A DNA stretch of 64,000 nucleotides from Treponema sp. (GCA_024682655.1 JAIKYZ010000085.1:1-64000); one strand, 5' to 3'. Counted from the first letter of the stretch, positions 10,560-20,289 are shown. The notes: generated from the letters alone by a model not told the origin. Translations and numbers: made by a program.

Positions 10560-10668
10560 ACTAATGTCACCTCCTGAATTCCGGTAATTCCGTAAAAACA
10601 AATTCATTTTATAGAAAAACAAAAAGACATTCAAGAGGCCTATCAGGCGATTTCAAAGAAAAGCAAAG

Positions 10669-10789
10669 GTTTAAATTGAATGGCTGAAATATCGCCATTC
10701 AATTTAACTTAGAGTTTCTTGCGAAACTCTTATATTGTTAATCAAATATCCTCGGTTGTTGAAACAACCTGCGGTATTTGATTTTAAGG
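10669..10789 (+). repeat. Triple-hairpin repeat, copy 2
   Basis: This copy matches the block at 8012-8132 in the same orientation, offset by 2657 bases. It differs in one loop base (TTAC to TTGC) and two adjacent bases between hairpins 2 and 3, so all stems are preserved. It lies between the hslU stop and rpsU on the opposite strand to both. The element is therefore not tied to one orientation relative to its neighbours. Confidence 0.9.
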
Positions 10790-10797
10790 AAGCATTT

Positions 10798-12285
10798 TTA
10801 GAGAATATATCTGCTTAAATCCTGACTTTGAGTAATATCGCTTAATTTTTCTTCTACATACTTGGCATCAATTGAAATTGTTTCGCCGGCATGTTCATTT
10901 GCAGTAAAGCTGATTTCATTTAAAACCTTTTCCATGATTGTATGAAGTCTTCGAGCTCCAATATTTTCGGAATTGGAATTAACTTCTTCTGCAATTGAAG
11001 ACATTTTATCTATGGCATCTTCGGTAATTTCAATTTTAAGGCCTTCTGTTTCAAGTAAAGCAGTGTATTGCATAATAAGGCTGTTTTTTGGTTCCTGTAA
11101 AATACGCTTAAAATCTTCTTTATGAAGTGAATCTAATTCAACTCTAAGTGGGAAACGTCCCTGAAGTTCTGGAATTAAATCACTTGGGGCTGCGACACTA
11201 AAAGCACCGGCGGCAATAAAAAGAATGTGAGTTGTATCTACAACACCAAATTTTGTATTTACATTACTTCCTTCTACAATTGGAAGAATATCTCTCTGAA
11301 CTCCTTCGCGGCTTACGTCCTGACCCCGACTTTCTCCATGAACGGCAATTTTATCAATTTCATCAATAAAGATAATTCCGCTCTGTTCAACTCTTTCTTT
11401 TGCAAGATCTGCAACTTTATCGTGGTCTATCATATTATCCAGAGTTTCTTCGGTAAGGATTTTTCTTGCTTCGCGGATTGTAACTGAACGTTTTTTTGAA
11501 CGGCCACCGTTTTGAATCATATCCATGATTCCCTGCATACCGTTTTGTAAATCATCCATACTTCCGCCGGCAATTATTTCCATGTTTGGAGTAGGCATAG
11601 ATTTATGGACAAGCATTTCAACTTCGCGGTCTTCGAGTTTACCTTCACGCAGCATTTCTCTAAAACGTTCGCGGGTGTGATTATTGCTGTCTTCCTGGGC
11701 CTTTTCTTCGTCCATTTTCTGTTGATTTGCAAGATTTTCGTTGATTGAATCAAGATTTGCGGCCTTGTTTAAATCAATTGTTACTTCATTTGGATTTATC
11801 TGAGTGATAAAACCTGCAGGGCTAGGGCTATTTTTTTTACTTTCTTTTTTGCCTGAACCTGGTAAAAGTAAATCAAGTAATTTTTCTTCAACAATTGATT
11901 TTGATTTTTCGCGAAGTTCTTCCTGCATTTCGGCTTTTACGTCGTTATAGCCAACACTCATCAAATCACGAATCATGCTTTCTACGTCACGGCCTACATA
12001 ACCAACTTCTGTGTATTTTGTTGCCTCAACTTTTAAGAATGGGGCTCCGCAAAGTTTAGCAAGACGTCTGGCGATTTCAGTTTTACCAACTCCGGTTGGA
12101 CCAATCATAAGAATGTTTTTTGGAGCAACTTCATCACGAATATCTTCTGAAAGTTTTAATCTTCTGTAACGGTTTCTTAAAGCAATTGCAACAGCTTTTT
12201 TAGCCTTTTCCTGACCAATAATATACTGGTCAAGTTTTTCTACAATTTCTTTTGGTGTTAATGCTGAATTTTCTTTATTTTCCAT
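10798..12285 (-). CDS. hslU: HslU, ATPase subunit of the HslUV protease
   Basis: HslU is the AAA+ unfoldase that feeds proteins to HslV in the cytoplasm. The 495-residue product has [16 protein letters not shown] at the N-terminus, Walker A GPTGVGKT near residue 69, the HslU pore motif GYVGRDVE, a long charged I-domain (~140-270), Walker [10 protein letters not shown], and ends in LSRYIL, the tail that docks into HslV. It starts 15 nt after hslV and is translated from the same transcript. Confidence 0.96.
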   Translation of the reverse strand: MENKENSALTPKEIVEKLDQYIIGQEKAKKAVAIALRNRYRRLKLSEDIRDEVAPKNILMIGPTGVGKTEIARRLAKLCGAPFLKVEATKYTEVGYVGRDVESMIRDLMSVGYNDVKAEMQEELREKSKSIVEEKLLDLLLPGSGKKESKKNSPSPAGFITQINPNEVTIDLNKAANLDSINENLANQQKMDEEKAQEDSNNHTRERFREMLREGKLEDREVEMLVHKSMPTPNMEIIAGGSMDDLQNGMQGIMDMIQNGGRSKKRSVTIREARKILTEETLDNMIDHDKVADLAKERVEQSGIIFIDEIDKIAVHGESRGQDVSREGVQRDILPIVEGSNVNTKFGVVDTTHILFIAAGAFSVAAPSDLIPELQGRFPLRVELDSLHKEDFKRILQEPKNSLIMQYTALLETEGLKIEITEDAIDKMSSIAEEVNSNSENIGARRLHTIMEKVLNEISFTANEHAGETISIDAKYVEEKLSDITQSQDLSRYIL

Positions 12286-12300
12286 AGTCTTTTCCCAAAA

Positions 12301-12849
12301 TTATATTTCTTCTATTGTAAGATTTTGATTTGTGTAAATACAGATGCTGCCGGCACTTTTTAGAGAACGTTCTGCAATTTCCTTTGCGCTTAAATCAGAA
12401 GCATCAAGATATGCAAGGGCTGCCGAATAAGCATAATTTCCACCAGAACCAATTGCGATTGCATCATTTTCTGGCTCAATTACATTTCCATCTCCACTAA
12501 TCAAAAGCATTTTTTCTTTATCGGCAACTAAAAGCATTGCTTCTAATTTCTGAAGACTTCGGTCTGTTCTCCAGGCCTTGGCAAGTTCTACAGCAGATCG
12601 CATGATATCACCATTATATTCTTTTACTTTTGATTCAAATCTGTCTAAAAGGGTAAAAGCATCTGCAACACTTCCTGCAAATCCTGTTAAGATTTTTCCA
12701 TCATATATTCTTCTAACTTTTTTAGAATTTCCCTTACAAACTGTATCTCCTAAAGTACACTGTCCGTCTCCTGCCATTGCAGTTTTTCCGTCTTTACGAA
12801 CACATAAAATAGTTGTACTTCTGATTTTTACTTTATTGTCATCACTCAT
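12301..12849 (-). CDS. hslV: HslV, peptidase subunit with a short propeptide
   Basis: HslV is the N-terminal-threonine peptidase of the HslUV complex. The catalytic TTI motif, [25 protein letters not shown] and AIGSGGNYA are all present in 182 residues. The active Thr is residue 12, so 11 residues would have to be removed; many homologues need to lose only the Met. No better start lies closer, and GGAGAA precedes the ATG at a suitable distance. First gene of the hslVU operon, divergent from the secretion cluster. Confidence 0.95.
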   Translation of the reverse strand: MSDDNKVKIRSTTILCVRKDGKTAMAGDGQCTLGDTVCKGNSKKVRRIYDGKILTGFAGSVADAFTLLDRFESKVKEYNGDIMRSAVELAKAWRTDRSLQKLEAMLLVADKEKMLLISGDGNVIEPENDAIAIGSGGNYAYSAALAYLDASDLSAKEIAERSLKSAGSICIYTNQNLTIEEI

Positions 12850-13033
12850 ATAAATTTCTCCAATTTAAAAATTAAGTCCAAATTTAGAATTTCTTATTTA
12901 AATATAATAAAGCTTAAATTAAAGGGCAAATAAAATTCAATTTGATATAAAAGTTTTTCTTTTTTTTATAAAAATCTTTGCAAAAATTTGATGAAAAAAT
13001 TCTTTCAAGTCAATTATACAAGTGGAGATTGTT

Positions 13034-15073
13034 ATGAAAAAAGTTTGCTTATTATTTCTTTCTTTTATTTTTTATGTTTTTCCATTTTTTGCTAAGGCAA
13101 ATTACACATGGAATTTTTCTGACTGCCAAATCACGGATATTCTTTTTAGTTTATCTTTGGATTTGGGATTTTCAATCGTTGCTGATGATACAGTTTCTGG
13201 TTCAGGTGATTTTAAATTTTCTGGTTCGGATTTTGAATTAGCTTTTGATGCTTTTTTGGATTCCTGCAGATTATATGTGAAAAAAGAAGCTGAATTATGG
13301 ACTGTTAGCAGGATTCGTTTTGAAAATAGGGATGGACTTTATTCTCTTGATGCCATGGATTTGGAGCCGGGGAGGATTGTAGAAGAAGTTTCGATAGGTT
13401 TAGGAAAGTCTATAAATTTTGATTGTCTGCCAAGTGGGAAATTTGGAATTCATGTAAAAGATTTAAAGGAAGAGGAATTGATAAGGGTAATTTCAGATTG
13501 CTTTGGTCAATATGAAATTATTGGGGATTTGGGCGCTTATACTTTGAGGCAGAAGTATGAGAATCATAAGGTAAGAAGTTCTGCTTTTCTGAGGGTTTTT
13601 CTTGATGAAGGTCTAATAAATGTTGATGTAAGCGATGTCTTATTTAAGGATTTAATAGATGAATTATTTGGGAAAGTTCTGAATGAAAAGGGGGAGAATC
13701 GAAATTATATTTTTGTGAATAATGGAGATTTTCTGGTTCCGAGGATTTTATTTAAGTCTGGGGATTTTGATGGGACTTTGGAAAAGATCTGTAAAGTAAA
13801 TGGTTTTGATTATGAATATTATGATGGGACTTATTTTATTTTTCAGTGTAAAGATTCTTACCAGTCTTTTATTGAGCAGGGAAAGATGTGGGTGCGTTTT
13901 GACTTGAAATATAATAAGGGTCAAAATTTTATTGAATTGCTTAATCAGACTCTGGGAAAAATTAATATGATTTCCACCGGTGATTCGTCGTATTTTTATG
14001 CAAAAGTTTCTGAAAGCGAAAAAGTAAAAATACAGGAATTATTGGCTCAGCTTGATATTAAGAAATCTACTCATGTAGTTAGTCTTAAGTATATTAAGCC
14101 GGCTGATTTTTTGGAGCATCTTCCGCCCTTTGTAGAACGTTCAAATCTCTTTTTAGCTGATGATTCATCCCGCCTATATTTTAAGGGAACGGATGATGAA
14201 TATAAAAATCTTTTGGAGCAGATTGAAGTTTGTGACAGGCCTGAAATCCGTCTCTCCTATGATTTGTTGATTTTACAAAAGAGTCAAAGCCAACAAAAGT
14301 CTTATGGAAGTAAATTGTCTGCCAGTCTTTTATCCTTTGGAGATAGAAATGAAATTTGCGGTCAATTGGGCGATGTAATGAACTTAAATCTAAATGTTGT
14401 TACGGCCTTTGGTCTGAATTTTGCCCTGAATCTGCAGAATTCCCTGGAGGAAAATCAGTCAAAAATCTTTGTTGATACAAATCTCAGGGGAGTTTCTGGA
14501 AAAACTATTAATTTCCAGAGCACTAATACCTACCGCTACAGAGATAATAATTTGGATCCGGAAAGTGGAAAACCAATTTATTCGGGGGTTACAAAAGAAA
14601 TTATTTCCGGAATTAAAATTGATATTACCGGCTGGGTTAGCGGAGATGGTCTTATTACAACCTCTGTAAATACAAGTCTTTCAAGACAGGGAACAGATAC
14701 ATCTTCTTCAACCGGAAATCCTCCTGCTACCAGTGAAAAATCTATTACTACTCAGATAAGCGGTAAAAGTGGCATTCCCATTGTAATCAGCGGATTAATG
14801 GAAGAATCAAAAAATACAGATGTAAAGAGAATTCCATTTTTTTCTAAGCTGCCTTTGATTGGAAATCTCTTCAAAAAGGTAGATAAAAACTCTGAAAAAA
14901 ATCAAATGGTTATTTATCTAGTTCCGCGAATTGAAAATCCAGAAGATTTGATGATTTTAGAAAATATTAAAAAGGAAAAGGACCAGGAGATTCTTCTTAA
15001 AATCAATGAAATTAAAGAAATCATCAATAGCAAAAAAGAAGTTAAAAATGGGGGAGAAAATGAACAAATATAA
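13034..15073 (+). CDS. gspD: GspD/PilQ-type secretin
   Basis: Secretins form the outer-membrane channel of type II secretion systems. The 679-residue product has a signal peptide (KKVCLLFLSFIFYVFPFFAKA), repeated N-domains, and a C-terminal secretin core with SGIPIVISGLM and the typical IPFFSKLPLIGNLFKK followed by NQMVIYLVPRI. An in-frame GTG 12 nt upstream is less likely, because GGAGA within that stretch is the ribosome site for ATG 13034. It is the first gene of a long co-directional cluster and overlaps the next gene by 14 nt. Confidence 0.88.
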   Translation: MKKVCLLFLSFIFYVFPFFAKANYTWNFSDCQITDILFSLSLDLGFSIVADDTVSGSGDFKFSGSDFELAFDAFLDSCRLYVKKEAELWTVSRIRFENRDGLYSLDAMDLEPGRIVEEVSIGLGKSINFDCLPSGKFGIHVKDLKEEELIRVISDCFGQYEIIGDLGAYTLRQKYENHKVRSSAFLRVFLDEGLINVDVSDVLFKDLIDELFGKVLNEKGENRNYIFVNNGDFLVPRILFKSGDFDGTLEKICKVNGFDYEYYDGTYFIFQCKDSYQSFIEQGKMWVRFDLKYNKGQNFIELLNQTLGKINMISTGDSSYFYAKVSESEKVKIQELLAQLDIKKSTHVVSLKYIKPADFLEHLPPFVERSNLFLADDSSRLYFKGTDDEYKNLLEQIEVCDRPEIRLSYDLLILQKSQSQQKSYGSKLSASLLSFGDRNEICGQLGDVMNLNLNVVTAFGLNFALNLQNSLEENQSKIFVDTNLRGVSGKTINFQSTNTYRYRDNNLDPESGKPIYSGVTKEIISGIKIDITGWVSGDGLITTSVNTSLSRQGTDTSSSTGNPPATSEKSITTQISGKSGIPIVISGLMEESKNTDVKRIPFFSKLPLIGNLFKKVDKNSEKNQMVIYLVPRIENPEDLMILENIKKEKDQEILLKINEIKEIINSKKEVKNGGENEQI

Positions 15074-16532
15074 TTTTCAGCTTAATCCAGCCTACTGTCT
15101 TTTTAATGGGGTTGCAGTCTTAAATCAAAAGGGCTCGGAAATAAGTTTTATGATGGAAGATTTAAAAAATGAAGAATTAAAAAAGAGTCTGCAGCGGGCC
15201 TTTAATTCTTATCTGGAAAATATAAAAAAATCTAAAGACTGTCCTCCATATTTTTGTGGGGAAGCAAAATTAAAATACTTTGAAGGAAAAAGACAGGAAA
15301 TTAAAAACTGTGTGAGTCAAATGTTTGAAAAGGAGAACGCCGGGGGAGATTTTTCAAAGGGTGAGGAAATTGGGGCGAGTGAAGATAAAAAGGAAGGGGA
15401 ACTTGATGCCGCGGCGGTAATTTTACTTGATTCTTTGATTTTTGAAGCAATTAAAAAAGGTGCTTCTGATATTCATATGGAAAAGGGTCAGATAAAGTTC
15501 AGGGTTAATGGAAAACTTGAAGAGGAAATGACTTTATCGGACGAAAGATTTTATCAGGTTCTTTTAAGGATTAAAGTTTTGAGTGGAATGAATGTTCTTG
15601 AATCTTGTAGAAGTCAGGACGGCCATTTTGTATTCACTGAGGACAATGGTAATTCAGTTTTTATAAGAACTTCTACTCTTCCAATTATTGGAAAAAATTA
15701 TGAAGAAGGCCATGAGTCAGTGGTTTTAAGAATTTTAGATAAAGAAAGACTTCCTTTGAAATTAGATAGATTGGGTTTTAATGATTTACAGCTTTCTTTG
15801 ATTGAAGATTTGCTGGAAGAAAAAAATGGATTGATTTTAGTCTGTGGGCCTACGGGGGCGGGAAAATCAACAAGTATTGCTTCCATGTTAAAGGAATTAC
15901 AGGAAAGAAAATCAGGGCAGCTCAAAATTATCAGTCTGGAAGATCCGCCTGAATATATTCTGGAAGGTATAACTCAAGTAAAAGTAAATGATGTAAAAAA
16001 TAATTCTTTTGAGAATCTTCTGAATCATATTTTTAGACAGGATCCGGATGTTCTGATGATTGGGGAAATCAGAGATGAAGTTACGGCGGCGGTTGCTTTG
16101 AGGGCGAGTCTTACGGGGCATTTAGTTCTGGCGACTTTACATACTGCAAGTGCGGCTGAAGCTTTTTTGAGATTGGAAAACCTTGGGGTGAATCGTAAAT
16201 TACTGGCTTCGATTTTAAGGGGTGTGCTAATACAGGAATTGTCTTACTTGGGAAATGAGGTAAGCCTTATTGCCGATTTAAGTCTTCCGCAGAAGGATTT
16301 GGACAGAAAAATTGATGAGTCTATGGGTCAAAGTAAATTGGATGAGTGTTTTGAGCATTTTGTGAATGGAAAAGAAGTTCTTAGAAAGAGTCTGCAGATA
16401 CTTTCGGAAAAAATGAAGATGAAAGACGAGGAAAATTTAAGTTTTGCTGGCCAGCTTGATGAAAGTAAAAGGAAAAAACTTTTACCTTTGATTAAGTCTA
16501 AAAAGAAAGTGATTGGAGAGAAAAAAGCATGA
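15060..16532 (+). CDS. gspE: GspE/PilB-type secretion ATPase, no zinc motif
   Basis: This ATPase powers pseudopilus assembly from the cytoplasmic side. The 490-residue product has the Asp box SDIHMEKG, Walker A GPTGAGKST near residue 263, SLEDPPEYILEGI, Walker B with DPDVLMIGEIRDEVTA, and the His box GHLVLATLHTASA. The C-terminal tetracysteine zinc-binding loop common in GspE and PilB is absent. Start ATG 15060 has GGGGGAGA just upstream; an earlier in-frame ATG lies inside gspD. The stop overlaps the gspF start in ATGA. Confidence 0.9.
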   Translation: MNKYNFQLNPAYCLFNGVAVLNQKGSEISFMMEDLKNEELKKSLQRAFNSYLENIKKSKDCPPYFCGEAKLKYFEGKRQEIKNCVSQMFEKENAGGDFSKGEEIGASEDKKEGELDAAAVILLDSLIFEAIKKGASDIHMEKGQIKFRVNGKLEEEMTLSDERFYQVLLRIKVLSGMNVLESCRSQDGHFVFTEDNGNSVFIRTSTLPIIGKNYEEGHESVVLRILDKERLPLKLDRLGFNDLQLSLIEDLLEEKNGLILVCGPTGAGKSTSIASMLKELQERKSGQLKIISLEDPPEYILEGITQVKVNDVKNNSFENLLNHIFRQDPDVLMIGEIRDEVTAAVALRASLTGHLVLATLHTASAAEAFLRLENLGVNRKLLASILRGVLIQELSYLGNEVSLIADLSLPQKDLDRKIDESMGQSKLDECFEHFVNGKEVLRKSLQILSEKMKMKDEENLSFAGQLDESKRKKLLPLIKSKKKVIGEKKA

Positions 16533-17461
16533 CGAATTTGAAAAAAATAAAAGTCTTTACAGATTCTGTTTTTGAATTGTATGTAGCAGAAAAAGTTCCT
16601 TTGGAAAAATGTCTTGAGATTCTTGTGAAAAGTAAATTTTCTTTTTTGAGAAAATCCGCTGTCTTTCTTTTGAAAGAAATGAAGTGTGGAGCTTATTTTT
16701 CTAATGCCCTTTTTAAATGTCCCTATGTGAATTTTGATTCTGTTTATCTTTCTTTTATTAGCTTTGCCGAGAAAACAGGAGATTTGGAAAGTTCAATAAT
16801 TTATTTGCAGCAACGCTGTAAAAGAAAAGAAGAAAATCTGCAGAAAATTATTGGCTCTTCTGTTTATCCGGCATTTATTTTTATGCTGACAATTTTTATT
16901 TTTGCATTTTTAATCTTTTTTTGCAAAAAAAATTTTGCCGGTAGTCTATTTGAATATTCCCAGGTGAAAGCAAAACTTATAAGAGCAGCCTTATTCTTTT
17001 TCCTAATTTTTTTAATCATATTAGGCTTTTTGAAAAAGAAACTTGGGGAAAATAAAATTTTAGAGGCCTTTAAGACGGTGGATTTTTTGGTGAAGGCGGG
17101 AAATCCCCTGAGTCAGGCTTTTATCTACGGCCGCCTTATTGTTGGCAGTGATTCCAAAATTGGACATTTGTTTGAAAAGGCGGAAAAAAAATTGGAAGAA
17201 GGAATTAATTTAACTTCTGCCTTTGATTTTAAGCAGGTAAAGGCTCTTGGAGATGCCTTTTACTTTGCCGAGAAAACCGGAAATCAAATTAATGTCTTTG
17301 AAAAAATATGTAAATGGATGGAGGTAAAAAATGAAAAAAATCGAAAAATCTATCTTTCCTTAGTTGAACCACTTTTTATTACAGCTACGGGGCTCTTTTT
17401 GATGACGCTTGTGCTGACTCTGCTCTTTCCTGTCATAAGTGATATTAATCTTACGATTTAA
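16529..17461 (+). CDS. gspF: GspF-like inner-membrane platform protein
   Basis: GspF anchors the secretion ATPase and the growing pseudopilus at the inner membrane. The 310-residue protein has two copies of the T2SSF fold (FAEKTGDLESSI and YFAEKTGNQINVFE are the paired signatures), each followed by hydrophobic segments near residues 110-130, 150-170 and 280-305. It is shorter than the usual ~400 residues, mainly at the N-terminus. It is translationally coupled to gspE by a 4-nt overlap. Confidence 0.85.
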   Translation: MTNLKKIKVFTDSVFELYVAEKVPLEKCLEILVKSKFSFLRKSAVFLLKEMKCGAYFSNALFKCPYVNFDSVYLSFISFAEKTGDLESSIIYLQQRCKRKEENLQKIIGSSVYPAFIFMLTIFIFAFLIFFCKKNFAGSLFEYSQVKAKLIRAALFFFLIFLIILGFLKKKLGENKILEAFKTVDFLVKAGNPLSQAFIYGRLIVGSDSKIGHLFEKAEKKLEEGINLTSAFDFKQVKALGDAFYFAEKTGNQINVFEKICKWMEVKNEKNRKIYLSLVEPLFITATGLFLMTLVLTLLFPVISDINLTI

Positions 17462-17509
17462 CAGGTAACCGGAGAGAGAGAATAAATATAGGTAGGAGGA
17501 AAATAACTT

Positions 17510-17998
17510 ATGAAAAGTGTAAAGGAGTTTTATGAAAAAAGTAAAAAAACTAATAATAGGGCGGAAGGCTACACTTTTGTTGAAACCCTTTCGGTTCTGG
17601 CAATTTCTGCAGTTCTGGCAGCGGGAACCTCTTTTTCGGCCAGTAAAGCAATTGCCCATGCCAGAAGAATTTCGGCAAAAAATCAAATTTCACAATACTA
17701 CGCCGGCCTGCAAACTTACTTCCTGGATTGTGGACGATTCCCGACTACAGAGCAAGGCTTATCAGCTTTATGGGAAAAACCGATTTTCCATCCAGTACCG
17801 GAAAATTGGAAGGGACCATATATTGAAAGTGAAATCAGTAAAGATCCCTGGGGAGGCGATTATAAATACCTCAGTTCTGAAACTTCATCCCTGCCATCAG
17901 AAGTTCCTGAAAATTTACCCTTTGTATTAATTTCTTATGCGGCAGATGGATTAGAAGGAGGAGATGGTAACAATGAAGACATCGTTTCATGGAAATAA
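17510..17998 (+). CDS. gspG: GspG major pseudopilin
   Basis: GspG is the main subunit of the type II secretion pseudopilus. The 162-residue prepilin has a leader ending at G20, followed by YTFVETL with the conserved Glu at +5 and a hydrophobic helix. The GspG-specific GRFPTTEQGLSALWEKP, GPYI, KDPWGGDYKY and the calcium-loop region DGLEGGDGNNEDI identify it well. It requires a prepilin peptidase that is not encoded in this window. TAGGAGG precedes the start. Confidence 0.92.
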   Translation: MKSVKEFYEKSKKTNNRAEGYTFVETLSVLAISAVLAAGTSFSASKAIAHARRISAKNQISQYYAGLQTYFLDCGRFPTTEQGLSALWEKPIFHPVPENWKGPYIESEISKDPWGGDYKYLSSETSSLPSEVPENLPFVLISYAADGLEGGDGNNEDIVSWK

Positions 17999-18179
17999 TT
18001 TTGGTGGACCGCTTTTGTTTTTCTTTATGCTGATTCTTTCGGCCCTGCTTTCTTATAAATTGACAAAAATCAGTCAGATAAAAAGATGGCAGAGGGAATA
18101 TTCCTATTTGGAAAATAATATAGAAGAGTCAAATCAAAAGGCTATAGCGGGAGCAGATGGTATTTATGAGCCTTTATAA
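17973..18179 (+). CDS. Small single-pass membrane protein in the secretion cluster
   Basis: A 68-residue protein with one hydrophobic segment (about residues 11-30) and a charged tail. It overlaps the gspG end by 26 nt. The upstream ATG at 17964 touches the AAGGAGGAG ribosome site, so ATG 17973 is preferred. I do not recognise the family. Its position and topology suggest an accessory or minor pseudopilin-like subunit, but there is no clear prepilin cleavage motif. Confidence 0.6.
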   Translation: MKTSFHGNNFGGPLLFFFMLILSALLSYKLTKISQIKRWQREYSYLENNIEESNQKAIAGADGIYEPL

Positions 18180-18522
18180 ATTGCTTTTGATAATTGGAAT
18201 TCTTGGACTTCTTTTTGCTTCAAACTTAAATACTTTCACGATGCTTGGAAAGTTGAGTGACAATTGTGAGGAAATTAAAAAAAAGACTTTGACTCAAAAA
18301 TTTATTGTAGAAAGTTTTAAAAATACCTGTCAAAAGAAAGGCTTTGAATCCTTAAATGAATGGCAAGTTACTTGTCGGGAAATGTTTAATCTGGATTACA
18401 TAGCCTGGACCGAGGCAGAGGATTTTATGAAGGTTTCTTACGAAAAATCGACAGGCAAATTGATGTATGGACGGTGGATATCTTCCTTGTGCCAGGGCGA
18501 AGTTTACTGCAGGAGTGAATAA
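18166..18522 (+). CDS. Membrane-anchored protein of unknown function in the secretion cluster
   Basis: 118 residues: an N-terminal hydrophobic anchor (YKLLLIIGILGLLFAS) and an exported, Cys-containing domain with five cysteines. It overlaps the previous gene by 14 nt, and its stop directly abuts the next ATG. A second in-frame ATG at 18157 cannot be excluded. No G-F-T-L-x-E prepilin motif is visible. I infer a minor component of the same machine; the family is not recognised. Confidence 0.6.
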   Translation: MSLYKLLLIIGILGLLFASNLNTFTMLGKLSDNCEEIKKKTLTQKFIVESFKNTCQKKGFESLNEWQVTCREMFNLDYIAWTEAEDFMKVSYEKSTGKLMYGRWISSLCQGEVYCRSE

Positions 18523-19800
18523 ATGGTAGAGACTAGAAAAAATCAGGTCTTAAAAAAAGATTTTGAAAAATACAGGATACAGCTTCCTTTTAGTGTGATT
18601 TTGAGGGGAAAGGTAAATAAGTATATTTATTCGGAGTTGGAAAAAAGACATCCCTGTTTTACCAATGACTGTTATTTTAATTCAAGATTTAAGTTTGACG
18701 GTAGGAAAGTGGATTCTGATGTTCTGGTTATGAATAAGTTGAAATTATCTGAGTATCTTGGAAATGGTTTTTTAAAGTTGAAACTTATGACTTTTGAAGG
18801 TTCTAAAGAAAAAAGATTTTTATCTCTTGATTTGGATAAGAAAAAGATTTTTAAGATTAGTCTGGTCTTTTTGTTATTTCTTGTGACTTTGATTTATTTT
18901 TTGTCTGGAAATCTACTGGCGAATTATAAAGAAAAGAAAAATGAAATATCTAAAGAAGCGGGGCTTTTAGGAAATGCCGAATCTCTGGAGACAATTGAAA
19001 ATCTTAGGGAAAGAAGAAAATCGGTAAATAATTTCTTTAATGAGATGATTAAGGCTGGAGCAAAAATGGAAGCTTTAAGCTGGAACTCTGATTCTTTTAA
19101 GGAATATGCTTTTGTCAGGGCTTATGGAGTTCATCCTCAGTCTTTGGTTAGTGTGGATTTTAAAAATGATGTAAGGGATTTTGATTCTGTTGAGTATAAG
19201 AATGGAAAGCCAAGTTTTTCACTGGGAATTGAAGATTTTATTGAGACAAAGGAGCTTGAATTGGAAAAAAATATTATTGAAAGTAAAGCTTCAATAAAAG
19301 ATGTAGAGGAGATTCAAACTTTAATCAGAAATACTTTGAATTCTTATAATGTGGGACTTTTGTCTGAAAAAATGAAACCTTATTGTCTTTCTTTTGAATG
19401 TAAAGACTATAAAGAAATCGATAAGACTAATTTTCTTATGGCAATTAATGAAATAGCAGAAAAATGGAATATAAAAATCTCTGAGCTGGATTTGGAATCT
19501 GCTGCGGAAGGAAGTTCTGAGAATTCTTTTTTTGGAAAATTAATTTTTGATTTTGACGAAAAATATTCTTCTGGTATTAATTTACAGCCCCTGGCTATAA
19601 GACCAAGTTTAATTTTGTACAAAAATAAAAGTTTTAGGCAGGGAAAAACTCAAAATAGCCAGAAGTCAGAAATCAAAAATCAATCAATGAATTATAAAGG
19701 TAAAATTTTAGGGGAAATTACACATGCTGATGGCAGTGTGATTATTTATTACAAAAATCCGGAGGGAAAAGTCTTATGGGAAGAGAAAAAACTTTATTAA
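18523..19800 (+). CDS. Bitopic membrane protein, possibly a GspL/PilN-like assembly component
   Basis: 425 residues with a ~110-residue cytoplasmic N-terminus, one membrane helix (about 111-130, FKISLVFLLFLVTLIYFLSG), a Glu/Lys-rich likely coiled region and a ~270-residue periplasmic part. This topology resembles GspL or PilN inner-membrane assembly proteins, but no defining motif is visible and the cytoplasmic part is much shorter than that of GspL. It starts immediately after the previous stop codon. Confidence 0.6.
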   Translation: MVETRKNQVLKKDFEKYRIQLPFSVILRGKVNKYIYSELEKRHPCFTNDCYFNSRFKFDGRKVDSDVLVMNKLKLSEYLGNGFLKLKLMTFEGSKEKRFLSLDLDKKKIFKISLVFLLFLVTLIYFLSGNLLANYKEKKNEISKEAGLLGNAESLETIENLRERRKSVNNFFNEMIKAGAKMEALSWNSDSFKEYAFVRAYGVHPQSLVSVDFKNDVRDFDSVEYKNGKPSFSLGIEDFIETKELELEKNIIESKASIKDVEEIQTLIRNTLNSYNVGLLSEKMKPYCLSFECKDYKEIDKTNFLMAINEIAEKWNIKISELDLESAAEGSSENSFFGKLIFDFDEKYSSGINLQPLAIRPSLILYKNKSFRQGKTQNSQKSEIKNQSMNYKGKILGEITHADGSVIIYYKNPEGKVLWEEKKLY

Positions 19801-20267
19801 TTTTAATTTTATTATCATCAATTTTTGTTTCTTGTGCTTCAAAGCCAAAAAATGTTAATTCGGTTAATGATTTTTCGGTCTTGATTATTGATGAAAAAAA
19901 TCAGCCGATTGCAGGTTTTACCACCTTTATTCGTAAAAGAGGCGGCGGTAAAAAAACTTATATCACTAATGAAGAGGGTTTATTTTATGTGCCCGATTTT
20001 AAGGGAAAAGAATTTATCATTAGCGGACAGAAAAATAATTATGCGCTCTTAGAAGAACAAGTGGTTCCAATTCTCCCTGACAAAGAATTATTTTGCTGGC
20101 AGATAAAATCGGCGGAGGCAGTTTTAGATTCGATTAAATCTTATGTCCAGGCAGATAATTTTGGTAAAGCTTATTATTTACTGGAAACTATCAAATTTGA
20201 AAAATCCAGTGATTATAAAAAGGCCGCTGATGAAGTCTTTAAACTTATGTCAGAAGAAATCGAATAG
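19776..20267 (+). CDS. Lipoprotein with carboxypeptidase-regulatory-like domain
   Basis: 163 residues with a lipoprotein signal (LLSSIFVSC, Cys near residue 20). The next part, FSVLIIDEKNQPIAGFTTFI followed by YITNEEGLFYVPDF, looks like a beta-sandwich of the carboxypeptidase-regulatory type, followed by a helical tail. It overlaps the preceding gene by 25 nt. A periplasmic pilotin or accessory role in the secretion cluster is possible but not shown. Confidence 0.6.
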   Translation: MGREKTLLILILLSSIFVSCASKPKNVNSVNDFSVLIIDEKNQPIAGFTTFIRKRGGGKKTYITNEEGLFYVPDFKGKEFIISGQKNNYALLEEQVVPILPDKELFCWQIKSAEAVLDSIKSYVQADNFGKAYYLLETIKFEKSSDYKKAADEVFKLMSEEIE

Positions 20268-20289
20268 GCTTTTTAGAGGAGATTGATTT

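Noticed and set aside
13022-13033. GTG start for the secretin
   Set aside because: The GGAGA within this stretch is better placed as the ribosome site for ATG 13034, which begins a clean signal peptide.
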